Source: Clostridia bacterium (GTDB lineage Bacteria > Bacillota > Clostridia > Christensenellales > UBA1242). Taken from it: a stretch of DNA of 52,800 bases. Below, in pieces: positions 25,874 to 33,855 of the stretch. The stretch lies in contig JAFTTP010000010.1 in assembly GCA_017466725.1 (NCBI GenBank), positions 1 through 52,800 on the forward strand. Reading direction: 5' to 3'. Numbering within the stretch: the first letter of the stretch is position 1; each line of letters begins with the position of its first letter. Position numbers and translations under genes: made by a program. The notes under the pieces are model-generated. The model was not told the DNA's origin and ran no database searches. It saw nothing but the letters and a program-made list of their open reading frames with translations.

Positions 25874-28038
25874 CCGCTTTGGGTGATGGGACTGAAACGG
25901 CTCCATACCAAATTAAATCTCCGGAGAATCTTGCATGGGTGGCGCGAGAAACAAACGCAGGAAACTATGATGTTGCAAATGCTTATTTTAAGCAAACTGT
26001 GGCCATCTATTTAAATGGGCATGATTGGGTGCCGATAGGAACTGAGGAACATCCGTTTTATGGGGAATATAATGCTGCATGGAACGAAGTTTATAATATG
26101 ACTACAATTGCAACAGATTATGCGGGGTTGTTCGGTTATTGCGTGGGAAATATAAAAAGTTTAGACATGATATCTGCCAAAGCAACTGGCTATTTATGTG
26201 TGGGGGCATATGTAGGATATTTAAAAGGTAGTTTAGTATCAGATTCTCCGCTTATGGCTACCGTTGTTGCAAATTCATCATCAACGGTATATGCTGGTGG
26301 AATTGTTGGGTATCTTAATACAACATCAGAATTTGAATTTAATTCAGGCCCCAATTCTAAGATTAAGGTTACTGCACGTTCATCTGGAGGCGAGGTATAT
26401 GCTGGTGGCGTCGTTGGATACTTAAATTCAACGGAGGAGGTTGACATACTTGCATATGGGGCAGTAACTGTAACATCCACTTCAACTGGCGATGTGTATG
26501 CTGGTGGTGCTATTGGATATTTAAGTTCGACTTCATATGTAGATATAAAATCCTATGTAGGAGTTACAGCAACATCTACTTCAACTGGAACTTCAAAGAG
26601 TGTCTATGCTGGCGGGTGTATTGGCGCAAGAACTGGAGATTCGACATCTTTATTTTACACACGTTGGCTTGGAATGAAGTTGGAAGCCAAAGCTTCAAGT
26701 GGCGAGGTATATGCTGGTGGTAGTTGCGGATATTTGTCTGGAAATGTGGGCAGAATTTATTTTGAGGCATCTACCAGTCAAACAGTAAATGCTAATGGAT
26801 CATCTAAGGCCCTTGTTGGTGGCTACGTCGGAGGGTTTGCTTGCTCTTATATTGGGTGGTATTCAAACAAAATATATAATTTGAATAGTATGACATTAAC
26901 CGCTCAAAGCAGTAGCGGCTTTGCTCACGCAGGTGGATTTGCTGGACAAATATATGCATCCTTTACTCTGCCAATATCTGTAGAGGTTTCCTCATGCACC
27001 ATAAAAGCATTGTCGACATCATCCTCCGCATATGCGGGTGGGCTTATTGGGCTTTCTCAAGAAGAATTTTTGTCGAACAATTATACAATTACAGTTTCGG
27101 ATTGCACAATTGAGGTGAGCTCTGGCAGCTCGTGTTCGGCATATTCAGGTGGAGTTATAGGGGCAGGTTCTGGAGATCTTTCAAACTGCAAGATAAGCGA
27201 TTTAAATATTACGCTCTCTAAGTATGGCTGTACGGCAGGAGGTATTATAGGAAAAAGTGTTGGGACAATAATATCTCATTGCGATGTAAGTGTCAATGTA
27301 GTTGTAGGTAGTTCACAATATCATTATGTTGGTGGTATCCTTGGTGAACATGCATCTGGATCTTTACAAATTATACAATGTGAAGTTACAACTTCCGTTA
27401 CCCTTCAATCTTCTGCGCAAGCTCGAGTTGGCGGAATTATTGGTGGCGTTCGCAACGGAATTGTTTCATTAGAGGGGGTGTATGTAAAAGCGATGAATGT
27501 ATCTTTAAGCGCAGACAATCTTTATTTGGGAGGTGCTATAGGTGATTGCTCAGGTTCAAGCTCTTGTTGTGTGACAATTTCAAATATATACATACATTCT
27601 GACGATTGGACCAATAGTTCATCTTTTAGCTACATCGGTGGGTTTATTGGCCAGAATTTTGATTCACGCCTTCAACTTAGTTCGTCTTATTTTGAAGGAA
27701 CTTTATGTGACGGTTCCAGTGCTGGAAGTGTGATTGGATTCTTAGGATCAGTTTCAACAACAATGATTGCAGATTGTTTAGTACGCACAACAAGTTCAAA
27801 CTCAACGTGGACTGGAAATTCAGCTGGCACGTTGACTAAGTCTTGTCTTGTGTTGGAAAATGCTAGCAGCCGTTATTACACAACTGACACAGGAGATTGG
27901 TCTAACTGGGCAATTGTCAATGGCAAACCTTTACTTAAGTCATTGTTCCACATTGCGTCTGCAGGTGAAGAGTGCAGTGGCGATATACTTGGAAAGCCAA
28001 TTGCTGATGGTGGTTTAGGCTATACAGAACTTACATAA
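25720..28038 (+). CDS. Secreted GLUG-type repeat surface protein 2
   Basis: A 772-residue paralogue of the preceding gene with the same GTG start, signal peptide and C-terminal NWAIVNGKPLLKSLF motif. It has a single N-terminal WTDYAV/NLAWVA/HDWVPIG module. The long middle is a Ser/Thr/Val-rich array in which a glycine turn (YAGGxxGYL or close variants) recurs about every 30-45 residues, as expected for a beta-helix. It lacks most of the Cys residues of paralogue 1. The two genes have nearly equal length. Likely a surface adhesin variant. Each gene has its own promoter and terminator. Confidence 0.8.
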   Translation: MKTLFKSKSLMVMLVCMCCCLATGISLFCVPVWAETQTTATADLWTDYAVAPALGDGTETAPYQIKSPENLAWVARETNAGNYDVANAYFKQTVAIYLNGHDWVPIGTEEHPFYGEYNAAWNEVYNMTTIATDYAGLFGYCVGNIKSLDMISAKATGYLCVGAYVGYLKGSLVSDSPLMATVVANSSSTVYAGGIVGYLNTTSEFEFNSGPNSKIKVTARSSGGEVYAGGVVGYLNSTEEVDILAYGAVTVTSTSTGDVYAGGAIGYLSSTSYVDIKSYVGVTATSTSTGTSKSVYAGGCIGARTGDSTSLFYTRWLGMKLEAKASSGEVYAGGSCGYLSGNVGRIYFEASTSQTVNANGSSKALVGGYVGGFACSYIGWYSNKIYNLNSMTLTAQSSSGFAHAGGFAGQIYASFTLPISVEVSSCTIKALSTSSSAYAGGLIGLSQEEFLSNNYTITVSDCTIEVSSGSSCSAYSGGVIGAGSGDLSNCKISDLNITLSKYGCTAGGIIGKSVGTIISHCDVSVNVVVGSSQYHYVGGILGEHASGSLQIIQCEVTTSVTLQSSAQARVGGIIGGVRNGIVSLEGVYVKAMNVSLSADNLYLGGAIGDCSGSSSCCVTISNIYIHSDDWTNSSSFSYIGGFIGQNFDSRLQLSSSYFEGTLCDGSSAGSVIGFLGSVSTTMIADCLVRTTSSNSTWTGNSAGTLTKSCLVLENASSRYYTTDTGDWSNWAIVNGKPLLKSLFHIASAGEECSGDILGKPIADGGLGYTELT
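27904..27979 (+). repeat. 3' direct repeat of the surface-protein pair, copy 2
   Basis: The partner of 25434-25509, encoding the conserved C-terminal motif. Confidence 0.85.
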
Positions 28039-28040
28039 AC

Positions 28041-28073
28041 AAAAAAACGACTGAATTGTCAGTCGTTTTTTTT
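28041..28073. terminator. Bidirectional terminator
   Basis: ACGACTGA (28047-28054) pairs with TCAGTCGT (28059-28066) over ATTG, with A- and T-runs on both sides. It is shared by surface-protein gene 2 and the convergent SDR gene. Confidence 0.9.
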
Positions 28074-28866
28074 ACTTTTCAACATAAAACATTTTTGTTA
28101 AAATTTTAAGCATAAGTGATTTTGGTGCAAACTTTTGAAGTTGATAAAGCATTTTATTTTTTGCGCCCATAATATATTGAGGTTTAAGTTTCTTCTTTTC
28201 AATAATTTTTACAAGAATTTTTGTTGCCTTTTCAATTGGCATGCGCTTATGCTCTCGCAGTGATATTTTTTCAATTGAATATTGAGGTGCGTTGCCATAT
28301 TTTTCGTTTGTTTCAAAGGTGTTTACGCGGTTTTTGGTAAAATTTGTTTTAATTTCGCCAGGGCATATTGCTGTTGATTGAATTTTTGTGCGGCTTAATT
28401 CCATGCGTAAACAGTCGCTCAGCATTGATACTGCCGCTTTTGTTGAGCAGTAGTAAGAGCGGAAAGGAATAGGATAGAGTGCACAAACTGAACTAAAATT
28501 TATAATTTTCCCTTTTTCACTCATCAGTGGTAGACAGTTTTGAATTGCGTTGACAGTGCCCATAACGTTTACATCATATTGCTTTTGAACTTTTGCGTTG
28601 TCAATAAGTTCGATGGCGCCATAAATTCCAAATCCAGCACAGTTGATAAGCATATCAATTTGTGAGTGCTTTTGTGCAATTTGCTGGAAAATATTTTTAA
28701 CTTCATCATTGTTTGATATGTCGCAGTTGTAGTCATCGTCTGCAAGGCTTATGCCAATTACAATATCACCTTTTTCTTCAAAATATTTGCGAAGTGCCTG
28801 TCCCATACCGCTTGATGAGCCAGTTATGATAATCTTTCTTGTTTCTTGAGATTTTTTATTTTTCAT
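28072..28866 (-). CDS. Short-chain dehydrogenase/reductase
   Basis: A 264-residue classical SDR with a Rossmann fold. The cofactor motif TGSSSGMG is at about residues 16-23 (TGxxxGxG), followed by a CDIS strand and the NCAG motif. The catalytic residues are the Ser of SSVCALYP and the YxxxK of YYCSTKAA. PGEIKTNF follows. The substrate cannot be predicted from sequence; the C-terminal helix-rich tail (QKFAPKSLMLKILTKMFY) may associate with membranes. GGAG precedes the ATG. A single-gene unit, convergent with the surface-protein genes. Confidence 0.88.
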   Translation of the reverse strand: MKNKKSQETRKIIITGSSSGMGQALRKYFEEKGDIVIGISLADDDYNCDISNNDEVKNIFQQIAQKHSQIDMLINCAGFGIYGAIELIDNAKVQKQYDVNVMGTVNAIQNCLPLMSEKGKIINFSSVCALYPIPFRSYYCSTKAAVSMLSDCLRMELSRTKIQSTAICPGEIKTNFTKNRVNTFETNEKYGNAPQYSIEKISLREHKRMPIEKATKILVKIIEKKKLKPQYIMGAKNKMLYQLQKFAPKSLMLKILTKMFYVEK

Positions 28867-28927
28867 TGTTATTCTCCAATTAAATACAATAAAATTATAT
28901 ATAAATGCAGCAAAATATGCAAATAAT

Positions 28928-28957
28928 TTGACTTGTTTTTATAAAATATGGTATATT
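28928..28957 (+). promoter_or_regulatory. Promoter of the SHOCT membrane protein gene
   Basis: TTGACT (28928-28933), an 18-bp spacer and TATATT (28952-28957), with an upstream TGG (extended -10). Confidence 0.65.
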
Positions 28958-28979
28958 ACATTCTAAGCGGAGGGAAAAC

Positions 28980-29462
28980 TTGAACAAAACTAAGTTTATT
29001 TTAATAATTCTTGCAATTGTTTTTGCGCTGGGGGATATCGCATGGTCAATTTATGATGTTGTGACATATTTTATGTCGTCACCAATCGTGCGTGATCCAT
29101 TATTTTATTTGATTTACGAATTTTTAGTAATTGCAGTTGAGATTGCAATCATTACGCTGCTTACTATATCAATTTGGAATAATGGAAAACATTTTAGAAG
29201 TCGTTATGGCTTTTATATGACTGCGCTTGTGGCCGCGGTGATTATGAACCTGACATCACTTTCAACTGTACTTTTGATTGTAACAATGTTTATTTCAGAT
29301 TGGACTTGGATTAAGAATGCCGATGAAAGCAAATATCATAAGGAAGAAAATGTAATAATTGTTCCAAGCAAGCAAGAGATTATTGCCCAGCTTCGCCAGA
29401 AAAAAGACAATGGTGAAATCACAGAAGAGCAATTTGAAGAAGAGATTATGAAACTTTTATAA
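28980..29462 (+). CDS. Small membrane protein with a C-terminal SHOCT domain
   Basis: A 160-residue protein with three predicted membrane helices, at about residues 5-28, 40-66 and 77-105. A cytoplasmic tail follows, ending in a SHOCT-type motif (IAQLRQKKDNGEITEEQFEE near the end). SHOCT is a short helical domain found at protein ends in many membrane or oligomeric proteins; its role is unclear. The start is TTG at 28980, supported by CGGAGGG six bases upstream. It has its own promoter and terminator and is convergent with tadA. Confidence 0.7.
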   Translation: MNKTKFILIILAIVFALGDIAWSIYDVVTYFMSSPIVRDPLFYLIYEFLVIAVEIAIITLLTISIWNNGKHFRSRYGFYMTALVAAVIMNLTSLSTVLLIVTMFISDWTWIKNADESKYHKEENVIIVPSKQEIIAQLRQKKDNGEITEEQFEEEIMKLL

Positions 29463-29492
29463 AAAAACGACTGAGATTCAGCCGTTTTTTTG
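29461..29492. terminator. Bidirectional terminator
   Basis: ACGACTGA (29467-29474) pairs with TCAGCCGT (29477-29484) with one mismatch, followed by a T-run. It overlaps the tadA stop codon on the other strand. A member of the same hairpin family as 25567 and 28041. Confidence 0.75.
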
Positions 29493-29930
29493 TCGTTTTG
29501 ATTTAAAAAAGTTGCTAAGTAGTGACGAAATTTCTTCTTGATAATTTTCTTCAAAAATAATTTCAACTGTATGATTAAGGCGCTTGCTGGAGAGTATTTT
29601 TTCACATAAGTCATCGCAAGAAGTTTGCTCTTTACAGCCATAATGAAGTGTCTTTATTCTGGCGTTGGCAATTGCGCCCGCGCACATTGGACATGGCTCG
29701 AGCGTTACAAAAATTTCACAGTCCTCAAGTCGCCAACTTCCAAGTTTTTTGCAGGCTTTTTCTATGGCTATAATTTCGGCATGTTTGATGGCATTTTGGC
29801 TCGTTTGGCGAGTGTTGTACCCGCGTGAGATGATTTTCCCATCATAAACAATTACAGCGCCAATTGGTACTTCGCCCTGAGCGCATGCCTTCTTTGCAAG
29901 TTTTATTGCTTCATTCATAAAATTTTTCAT
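29478..29930 (-). CDS. tadA: tRNA-specific adenosine deaminase TadA
   Basis: A 150-residue zinc deaminase that converts A34 to inosine in the anticodon of tRNA-Arg. HAEI (zinc ligand His50 and proton-shuttle Glu52) and PCPMC (Cys80 and Cys83) are intact, with the N-terminal EVPIGAVIV strand typical of TadA. It has no Shine-Dalgarno; the -10 box ends 6 nt before the ATG, so the transcript is probably leaderless. The stop codon lies inside the shared terminator hairpin. Confidence 0.94.
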   Translation of the reverse strand: MKNFMNEAIKLAKKACAQGEVPIGAVIVYDGKIISRGYNTRQTSQNAIKHAEIIAIEKACKKLGSWRLEDCEIFVTLEPCPMCAGAIANARIKTLHYGCKEQTSCDDLCEKILSSKRLNHTVEIIFEENYQEEISSLLSNFFKSKRQKNG

Positions 29931-29936
29931 ATTTCT

Positions 29937-29965
29937 ATTTTAACTATATTTTTTGACAATGTAAA
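29937..29965 (-). promoter_or_regulatory. tadA promoter, abutting the start codon
   Basis: On the minus strand, TTTACA (29965-29960), a 17-bp spacer and TAAAAT (29942-29937). The ATG is at 29930, where transcription should begin. Confidence 0.65.
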
Positions 29966-30032
29966 GTTGTTTTGTTGTTTTTTTTATTTTTTTGTTGTAT
30001 AATATGCACATTAGAAAGGGGAATGGTTCAAT

Positions 30033-31013
30033 TTGACAGACAAAGTACAAATTATAAAACGAAATATATATAATCACGATGACAGCAGCAAAGTTTTCAT
30101 CCTTTCTTTGCTTTGTCCGTTTATTTTGTCCTTTTTCGCCTCATATGTTGCGCAAATGCTTGCTGATAGTTGGGGGATTAAACTAGAGCAGGTAAAATCA
30201 AACATATGGTTTGACCTTGTATGTACCTTGTTGATGGTGGCGGTGTATGTTGCAATTTGGTGGGGCTATAATAAAGCCAAAAACATTTCTTTTTCGGCAA
30301 TTAATTTTAACACTAAAATGAAGTGGCATACTTATTTAATTTTGCCAGTAATATCAGTGGTTGTTATTTTAGGTTTTCAATATCTTCCACAAGCTTTTGA
30401 TTTCTTCCTTGAGGGGATTGGGTACCCTATAAATGATGCATTGGGTGGGGTTAATCCTACAGATGCGGGCAGATATATTTATTGTATTTTTACGCTGGCC
30501 GTCGTTCCGGCATTTGTTGAAGAATTACTGTTTAGAGGCGTAATATTCAATGGTTTGCGCGAAAGATTTTCGTCGGTCGGGGCTGTGCTTATCTCTGCGG
30601 GGCTGTTTGCACTTGCACATAAAAATTTACAGCAACTAATCTTTCAAGCAATATTTGGTGCAATTCTTGCAATAGTTGTACTTAGAACAGGCTCAATTTT
30701 TGCCTCAATGATTGTACATTTTGTCAACAACTTTATTGTAATTACAATGCAATTTGTGAAAAATTTAACAGGATTTTCGCTTGAATTGCCAAATACATGG
30801 TGGTTCTATTTGGTGGCTATTGGCGGCGCTGCCGTGGCATTTGCAATTTGCTTTATAATTGATAAATTCTATTTTAAACATAAAACAAAAACGGAAATTT
30901 CACCAACAAAATCAAATATCTCCAAATATTTTTATATTGCCCTTTTGGTTGGCGGAATAATGTATTTGTTAAGCGTTGTGATGACAGTAATGTTTTCTTC
31001 GCCAGCAGCATAA
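30033..31013 (+). CDS. CPBP-family intramembrane metalloprotease 1
   Basis: A 326-residue polytopic membrane protein with about eight hydrophobic helices. The CPBP (Abi/Rce1-like) motifs are present: EELLFRG (EExxxR type) near residue 169, a FALAHKNL motif near 200, and VHFVNNF. The family includes CAAX-type prenyl proteases and bacteriocin self-immunity proteins; the substrate is unknown here. The TTG at 30033 is taken as start, 11 nt after GAAAGGGG. An ATG at 30023 is in another frame and opens only 16 codons. It is followed 25 nt later by a second CPBP gene, then rlmH. Confidence 0.82.
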   Translation: MTDKVQIIKRNIYNHDDSSKVFILSLLCPFILSFFASYVAQMLADSWGIKLEQVKSNIWFDLVCTLLMVAVYVAIWWGYNKAKNISFSAINFNTKMKWHTYLILPVISVVVILGFQYLPQAFDFFLEGIGYPINDALGGVNPTDAGRYIYCIFTLAVVPAFVEELLFRGVIFNGLRERFSSVGAVLISAGLFALAHKNLQQLIFQAIFGAILAIVVLRTGSIFASMIVHFVNNFIVITMQFVKNLTGFSLELPNTWWFYLVAIGGAAVAFAICFIIDKFYFKHKTKTEISPTKSNISKYFYIALLVGGIMYLLSVVMTVMFSSPAA

Positions 31014-31037
31014 AAATAATTGTCTAAGGGGTTTGAC

Positions 31038-32201
31038 TTGCAAAAACAAAAAAGCGTAAGTAAAAGAATAAATCGAACGTCTGCTATAACATATTTCGCT
31101 ATAGTGGTGCTTTTTGTTGCATTAAAAATCCTTCGTCATTACGGTTGCCTTGATTTTTTAGGCAAAAGCATGGGGATAGTGTTGCCGATTGTTATACAAA
31201 TTGGCTTGCTGTTTAGTTTAAGTATGTGTGTAATGTGCTTTTCAACTAAGCAAAGCCCACTTGAAATTTTTCGCTTTTATGGATTTAAGAAGATTTCTTG
31301 GAAAGGCGTATTAATTGCCATAGTAATGGGCGTAATAATATATGTTTTAAATGTATATTTCTCAACGTTTTTAAATTATTTCTTATCGTTAATTGGTTAT
31401 ACTGTTGAAGGAGAGCCTTCAACAACATATCCTATTGGAATGCTGTTTTTAAACTTGTTCTTATCAGCTGTTTTGCCGGCAGTATGTGAGGAAACGTCGC
31501 ATAGAGGTATGCTTTTAAACGGCATAAGCTCGACAAAGAAACGTACAACGGCAATAATTTTTACCGCAGTGCTGTTTGGGCTTTTACACGGAAACATCTA
31601 TCAATGCATTTACGCAATTGCAATCGGGTTATTTTTCGGATATATTTCATCGGTTATGGAAAACATATATCCTGTAATCATTATGCACTTTATGAATAAT
31701 GCGCTGTCTATATTTATGGGGTATTCAGATTTTCATAGTTTAGGCGTTGAAACAATTTTAAACTATCCGTTTACGTTGATGAACAATAATGCGGTGTTAG
31801 GTGTAATGTTTTTAATTGCGCTTATTGTGTTTTTGGTGATGTTGCTAAAACTGCTTATGGGGCAACTATTTAAACATACAATATTAAAACAACTTCATGG
31901 ACTTAACGACAAAGTGCTTAAAACAATGGAGCGTGATGATTATTTTCAAGACCTTTCAACAATTGTGAAAAGTGGTGAAATTTATAGGCTAAGCGAACTT
32001 CAAGATTACGCTCGCTTTAAAACATTGTTTTATGCTTATGGGAAAGAGTTTGGCTTTACAAGTAAGTTGAAAAATGTTGTAGGCGAGGAAGAACCTGTAA
32101 AAAGAGATAAAGTTGCAACCGCATTTTATGTGACGTCAACGGTCATTCTTGGTGCGGTTGTTGTGCTTGAATTTGTATTAAAAATTATAGGAATTATATA
32201 A
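31038..32201 (+). CDS. CPBP-family intramembrane metalloprotease 2
   Basis: A 387-residue polytopic membrane protein, paralogous to the previous gene. The motifs are EETSHRG, LFGLLHGN and HFMNNA. It has a longer cytoplasmic C-terminal region (about residues 280-360, with KTMERDDYFQDLSTIVKSG) and a final membrane helix. The TTG start at 31038 has AAGGGG six bases upstream; an in-frame TTG at 31020 precedes that site. The stop TAA overlaps the rlmH ATG (TAATG), linking a membrane protease to an rRNA methylase in one transcript. Confidence 0.82.
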   Translation: MQKQKSVSKRINRTSAITYFAIVVLFVALKILRHYGCLDFLGKSMGIVLPIVIQIGLLFSLSMCVMCFSTKQSPLEIFRFYGFKKISWKGVLIAIVMGVIIYVLNVYFSTFLNYFLSLIGYTVEGEPSTTYPIGMLFLNLFLSAVLPAVCEETSHRGMLLNGISSTKKRTTAIIFTAVLFGLLHGNIYQCIYAIAIGLFFGYISSVMENIYPVIIMHFMNNALSIFMGYSDFHSLGVETILNYPFTLMNNNAVLGVMFLIALIVFLVMLLKLLMGQLFKHTILKQLHGLNDKVLKTMERDDYFQDLSTIVKSGEIYRLSELQDYARFKTLFYAYGKEFGFTSKLKNVVGEEEPVKRDKVATAFYVTSTVILGAVVVLEFVLKIIGII

Positions 32202-32659
32202 TGATTACTTTAAACATTGTGTGTGTAGGAAATTTAAAAGAAAAGTTTTGGCAAGAGGCGTCTAAAGAATATGAAAAACGCTTAACAAAATTTTGCAAGG
32301 TTAAAATTACTGAACTTGCCGAACAAAATAAATATGAAAATATTGAAAAAATTAAAGAAGTGGAAGGGGAAGATATCTTAAAGCATATTGAAGGCAAAGC
32401 GTTTTTGCTGGATATTGGCGGGGTGCAATATTCAAGCGAGGAATATGCGCGCGTTATAGAAACTTCATCTTTTTCAGTAAGTACTATTACGCTTGTAATA
32501 GGCGGTTCTTATGGGGTAAGTGAGAAGGTTAAACAGGCCATTAAAGATAAGATATCTTTTGGAAAGGCAACCTATCCGCACAACCTTGCAAGAATAATTT
32601 TGTTAGAACAAACTTACCGCGCATTTATGATAAATGGTGGCGGCAAATATCACAAATGA
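32201..32659 (+). CDS. rlmH: 23S rRNA pseudouridine-1915 N3-methyltransferase RlmH
   Basis: A 152-residue SPOUT methyltransferase that modifies helix 69 of 23S rRNA. It starts ITLNIVCVGNLKEKFW and shows the LDIGG strand, the SAM knot LVIGGSYGVSE and the diagnostic end HNLARIILLEQTYRAFMI plus YHK. The usual RIxxGxPYHK end is NGGGKYHK here. Translation is coupled to the upstream CPBP gene by TAATG. Confidence 0.94.
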   Translation: MITLNIVCVGNLKEKFWQEASKEYEKRLTKFCKVKITELAEQNKYENIEKIKEVEGEDILKHIEGKAFLLDIGGVQYSSEEYARVIETSSFSVSTITLVIGGSYGVSEKVKQAIKDKISFGKATYPHNLARIILLEQTYRAFMINGGGKYHK

Positions 32660-32660
32660 T

Positions 32661-32692
32661 AAAGAAAAATCAGCAAGCTATGCTGATTCTTT
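32661..32692. terminator. Hairpin between rlmH and the convergent small gene
   Basis: ATCAGCA (32669-32675) pairs with TGCTGAT (32681-32687) over AGCTA, extended by AAAGA/TCTTT. The T-run is weak on the plus strand. Confidence 0.55.
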
Positions 32693-32774
32693 AAAATAAA
32701 TTGAAGAATAAAAGACCAAAAAGATAACCGCCAAAAATTATTGTTAAACTTATAAGAGGCATATGTTTATTCAT
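32691..32774 (-). CDS. 27-residue membrane microprotein coupled to the DUF378 gene
   Basis: A short minus-strand gene whose ATG overlaps the stop codon of the DUF378 protein gene (TAATG), with GAGG about ten bases upstream. The product is almost entirely one hydrophobic helix (LISLTIIFGGYLFGLLFF) and ends at TAA beside a hairpin. The overlap and the membrane helix make it more credible than a chance frame. It may partner the DUF378 membrane protein. Function unknown. Confidence 0.5.
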   Translation of the reverse strand: MNKHMPLISLTIIFGGYLFGLLFFNLF

Positions 32775-33175
32775 TATTTTCGATCCTCAAAGTGCTCGTC
32801 AAATAATCCTTTTGGCTGGTGACTTGGCATTTCGTTGTATGGTGGATGTTCTTCAAAGCGACTTAAATCAAGCTCTTTGCCGCTTTCAACGTTGTGAATA
32901 GGCATTGGCTCATCTTGTTTATGTTTCATTTTTTCAATATTTTTAGCAAGGTCTTTACGATTTCTTCTTGTCCAAATTGGCAGCACGCCTTTATTTTTAA
33001 TAATTTTAAACACTAAAAATACACTTGCCGCGCCAATTACAATATAAATAATTCTTGAAAACATGCTTGCTTGATAGCCGAAAATGCCTGCAACAAAGTC
33101 ATACTGCAGCAAACCTATAAGCAGCCAATTGACGCTGCCGATTAATGTTAATAAAAATGCAATTAAAGTCAACAT
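32774..33175 (-). CDS. DUF378-family membrane protein
   Basis: A 133-residue protein whose first 62 residues match the DUF378 (YuzA-like) pattern: two membrane helices with GSVNWLLIGLLQYDFVAGIF and then SMFSRIIYIVIGAASVFLVF. The remaining 70 residues form a charged, Pro/His-containing cytoplasmic tail not usual for the family, which is typically 60-80 residues long. AAGGAG precedes the ATG. The gene overlaps a 27-codon membrane microprotein at its stop codon. The function of DUF378 is unknown. Confidence 0.8.
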   Translation of the reverse strand: MLTLIAFLLTLIGSVNWLLIGLLQYDFVAGIFGYQASMFSRIIYIVIGAASVFLVFKIIKNKGVLPIWTRRNRKDLAKNIEKMKHKQDEPMPIHNVESGKELDLSRFEEHPPYNEMPSHQPKGLFDEHFEDRK

Positions 33176-33238
33176 AACAATCTCCTTTTCTTAGTAGTTT
33201 GCAACAAATAAAATTTTATACAAAATGGGTGATTTTGG

Positions 33239-33267
33239 TTGACTTTCTCAAAACAAATGCATATAAT
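33239..33267 (+). promoter_or_regulatory. greA promoter
   Basis: TTGACT (33239-33244), a 17-bp spacer and TATAAT (33262-33267). AAGGAG follows at 33291-33296. Confidence 0.75.
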
Positions 33268-33303
33268 ATTGTTCGATACGTTTAAAAAATAAGGAGTAAA
33301 TAA

Positions 33304-33765
33304 ATGACACATTTCTTAACTGCTGAAGGCAAAAAACAATTAGAAGAAAAGTTAAGTTTTTATAAATCTACAAAGAGAGTTGAAGTAAGCAAAAAGATTG
33401 CTATTGCAAGAGAATTTGGTGACCTTTCTGAAAATGCAGAATATGATGCTGCCAAAGAAGAACAAGGACAAATTGAAGCTGAAATCAAACAAATGGAAGA
33501 CATCCTTCTCAACTGCAAAATTATTGAAGCGACTGCTGATGAAGGGGTGATAGGCATTGGCTCTACAATTAAAGTATATGATGAAGAGTTTGATGAAGAC
33601 CTTACCCTTACTATTTTGGGCTCTACTGAAAGCGACCCAACTAAAGGCATTATAAGCAACTATTCGCCAGTAGGCACAGCTTTAATCGGCCACAGGGCAG
33701 GTGATAGAGTTACAATTAAGATGGAACATGGCGATATTACTTATAAAATTCTTGAAGTAAAGTAA
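33304..33765 (+). CDS. greA: Transcription elongation factor GreA
   Basis: A 153-residue GreA that rescues backtracked RNA polymerase by stimulating transcript cleavage. The N-terminal coiled coil ends in the acidic tip REFGDLSENAEYDAAKEEQ, with the catalytic Asp/Glu pair. The C-terminal FKBP-like domain has GSTESDPTKGIISNYSPVG and ends YKILEVK. It is a single-gene unit with a strong promoter and terminator. Confidence 0.96.
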   Translation: MTHFLTAEGKKQLEEKLSFYKSTKRVEVSKKIAIAREFGDLSENAEYDAAKEEQGQIEAEIKQMEDILLNCKIIEATADEGVIGIGSTIKVYDEEFDEDLTLTILGSTESDPTKGIISNYSPVGTALIGHRAGDRVTIKMEHGDITYKILEVK

Positions 33766-33774
33766 AAAACAACA

Positions 33775-33812
33775 AAATTTGGCATTAAAATCTCTTGCCA
33801 AATTTTTTTTTA
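33775..33812 (+). terminator. greA terminator
   Basis: AAATTTGGCA (33775-33784) pairs with TGCCAAATTT (33796-33805), followed by a long T-run. The TTGCCA of its right arm doubles as a -35 box. Confidence 0.9.
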
Positions 33813-33824
33813 TGGTGTATAATA
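33795..33824 (+). promoter_or_regulatory. Promoter of the membrane protein gene, embedded in the greA terminator
   Basis: TTGCCA (33795-33800), an 18-bp spacer and TATAAT (33819-33824). The -35 box lies in the terminator's right arm. Confidence 0.5.
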
Positions 33825-33855
33825 ATTATAGCGAAAACATTATTGGGATAAAAAT

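Noticed and set aside
30023..30073. A 16-codon frame from ATG 30023 as a real upstream peptide
   Set aside because: The ATG is only 1 nt from the Shine-Dalgarno, too close for efficient use; noted only as a possible modulator of the TTG start.
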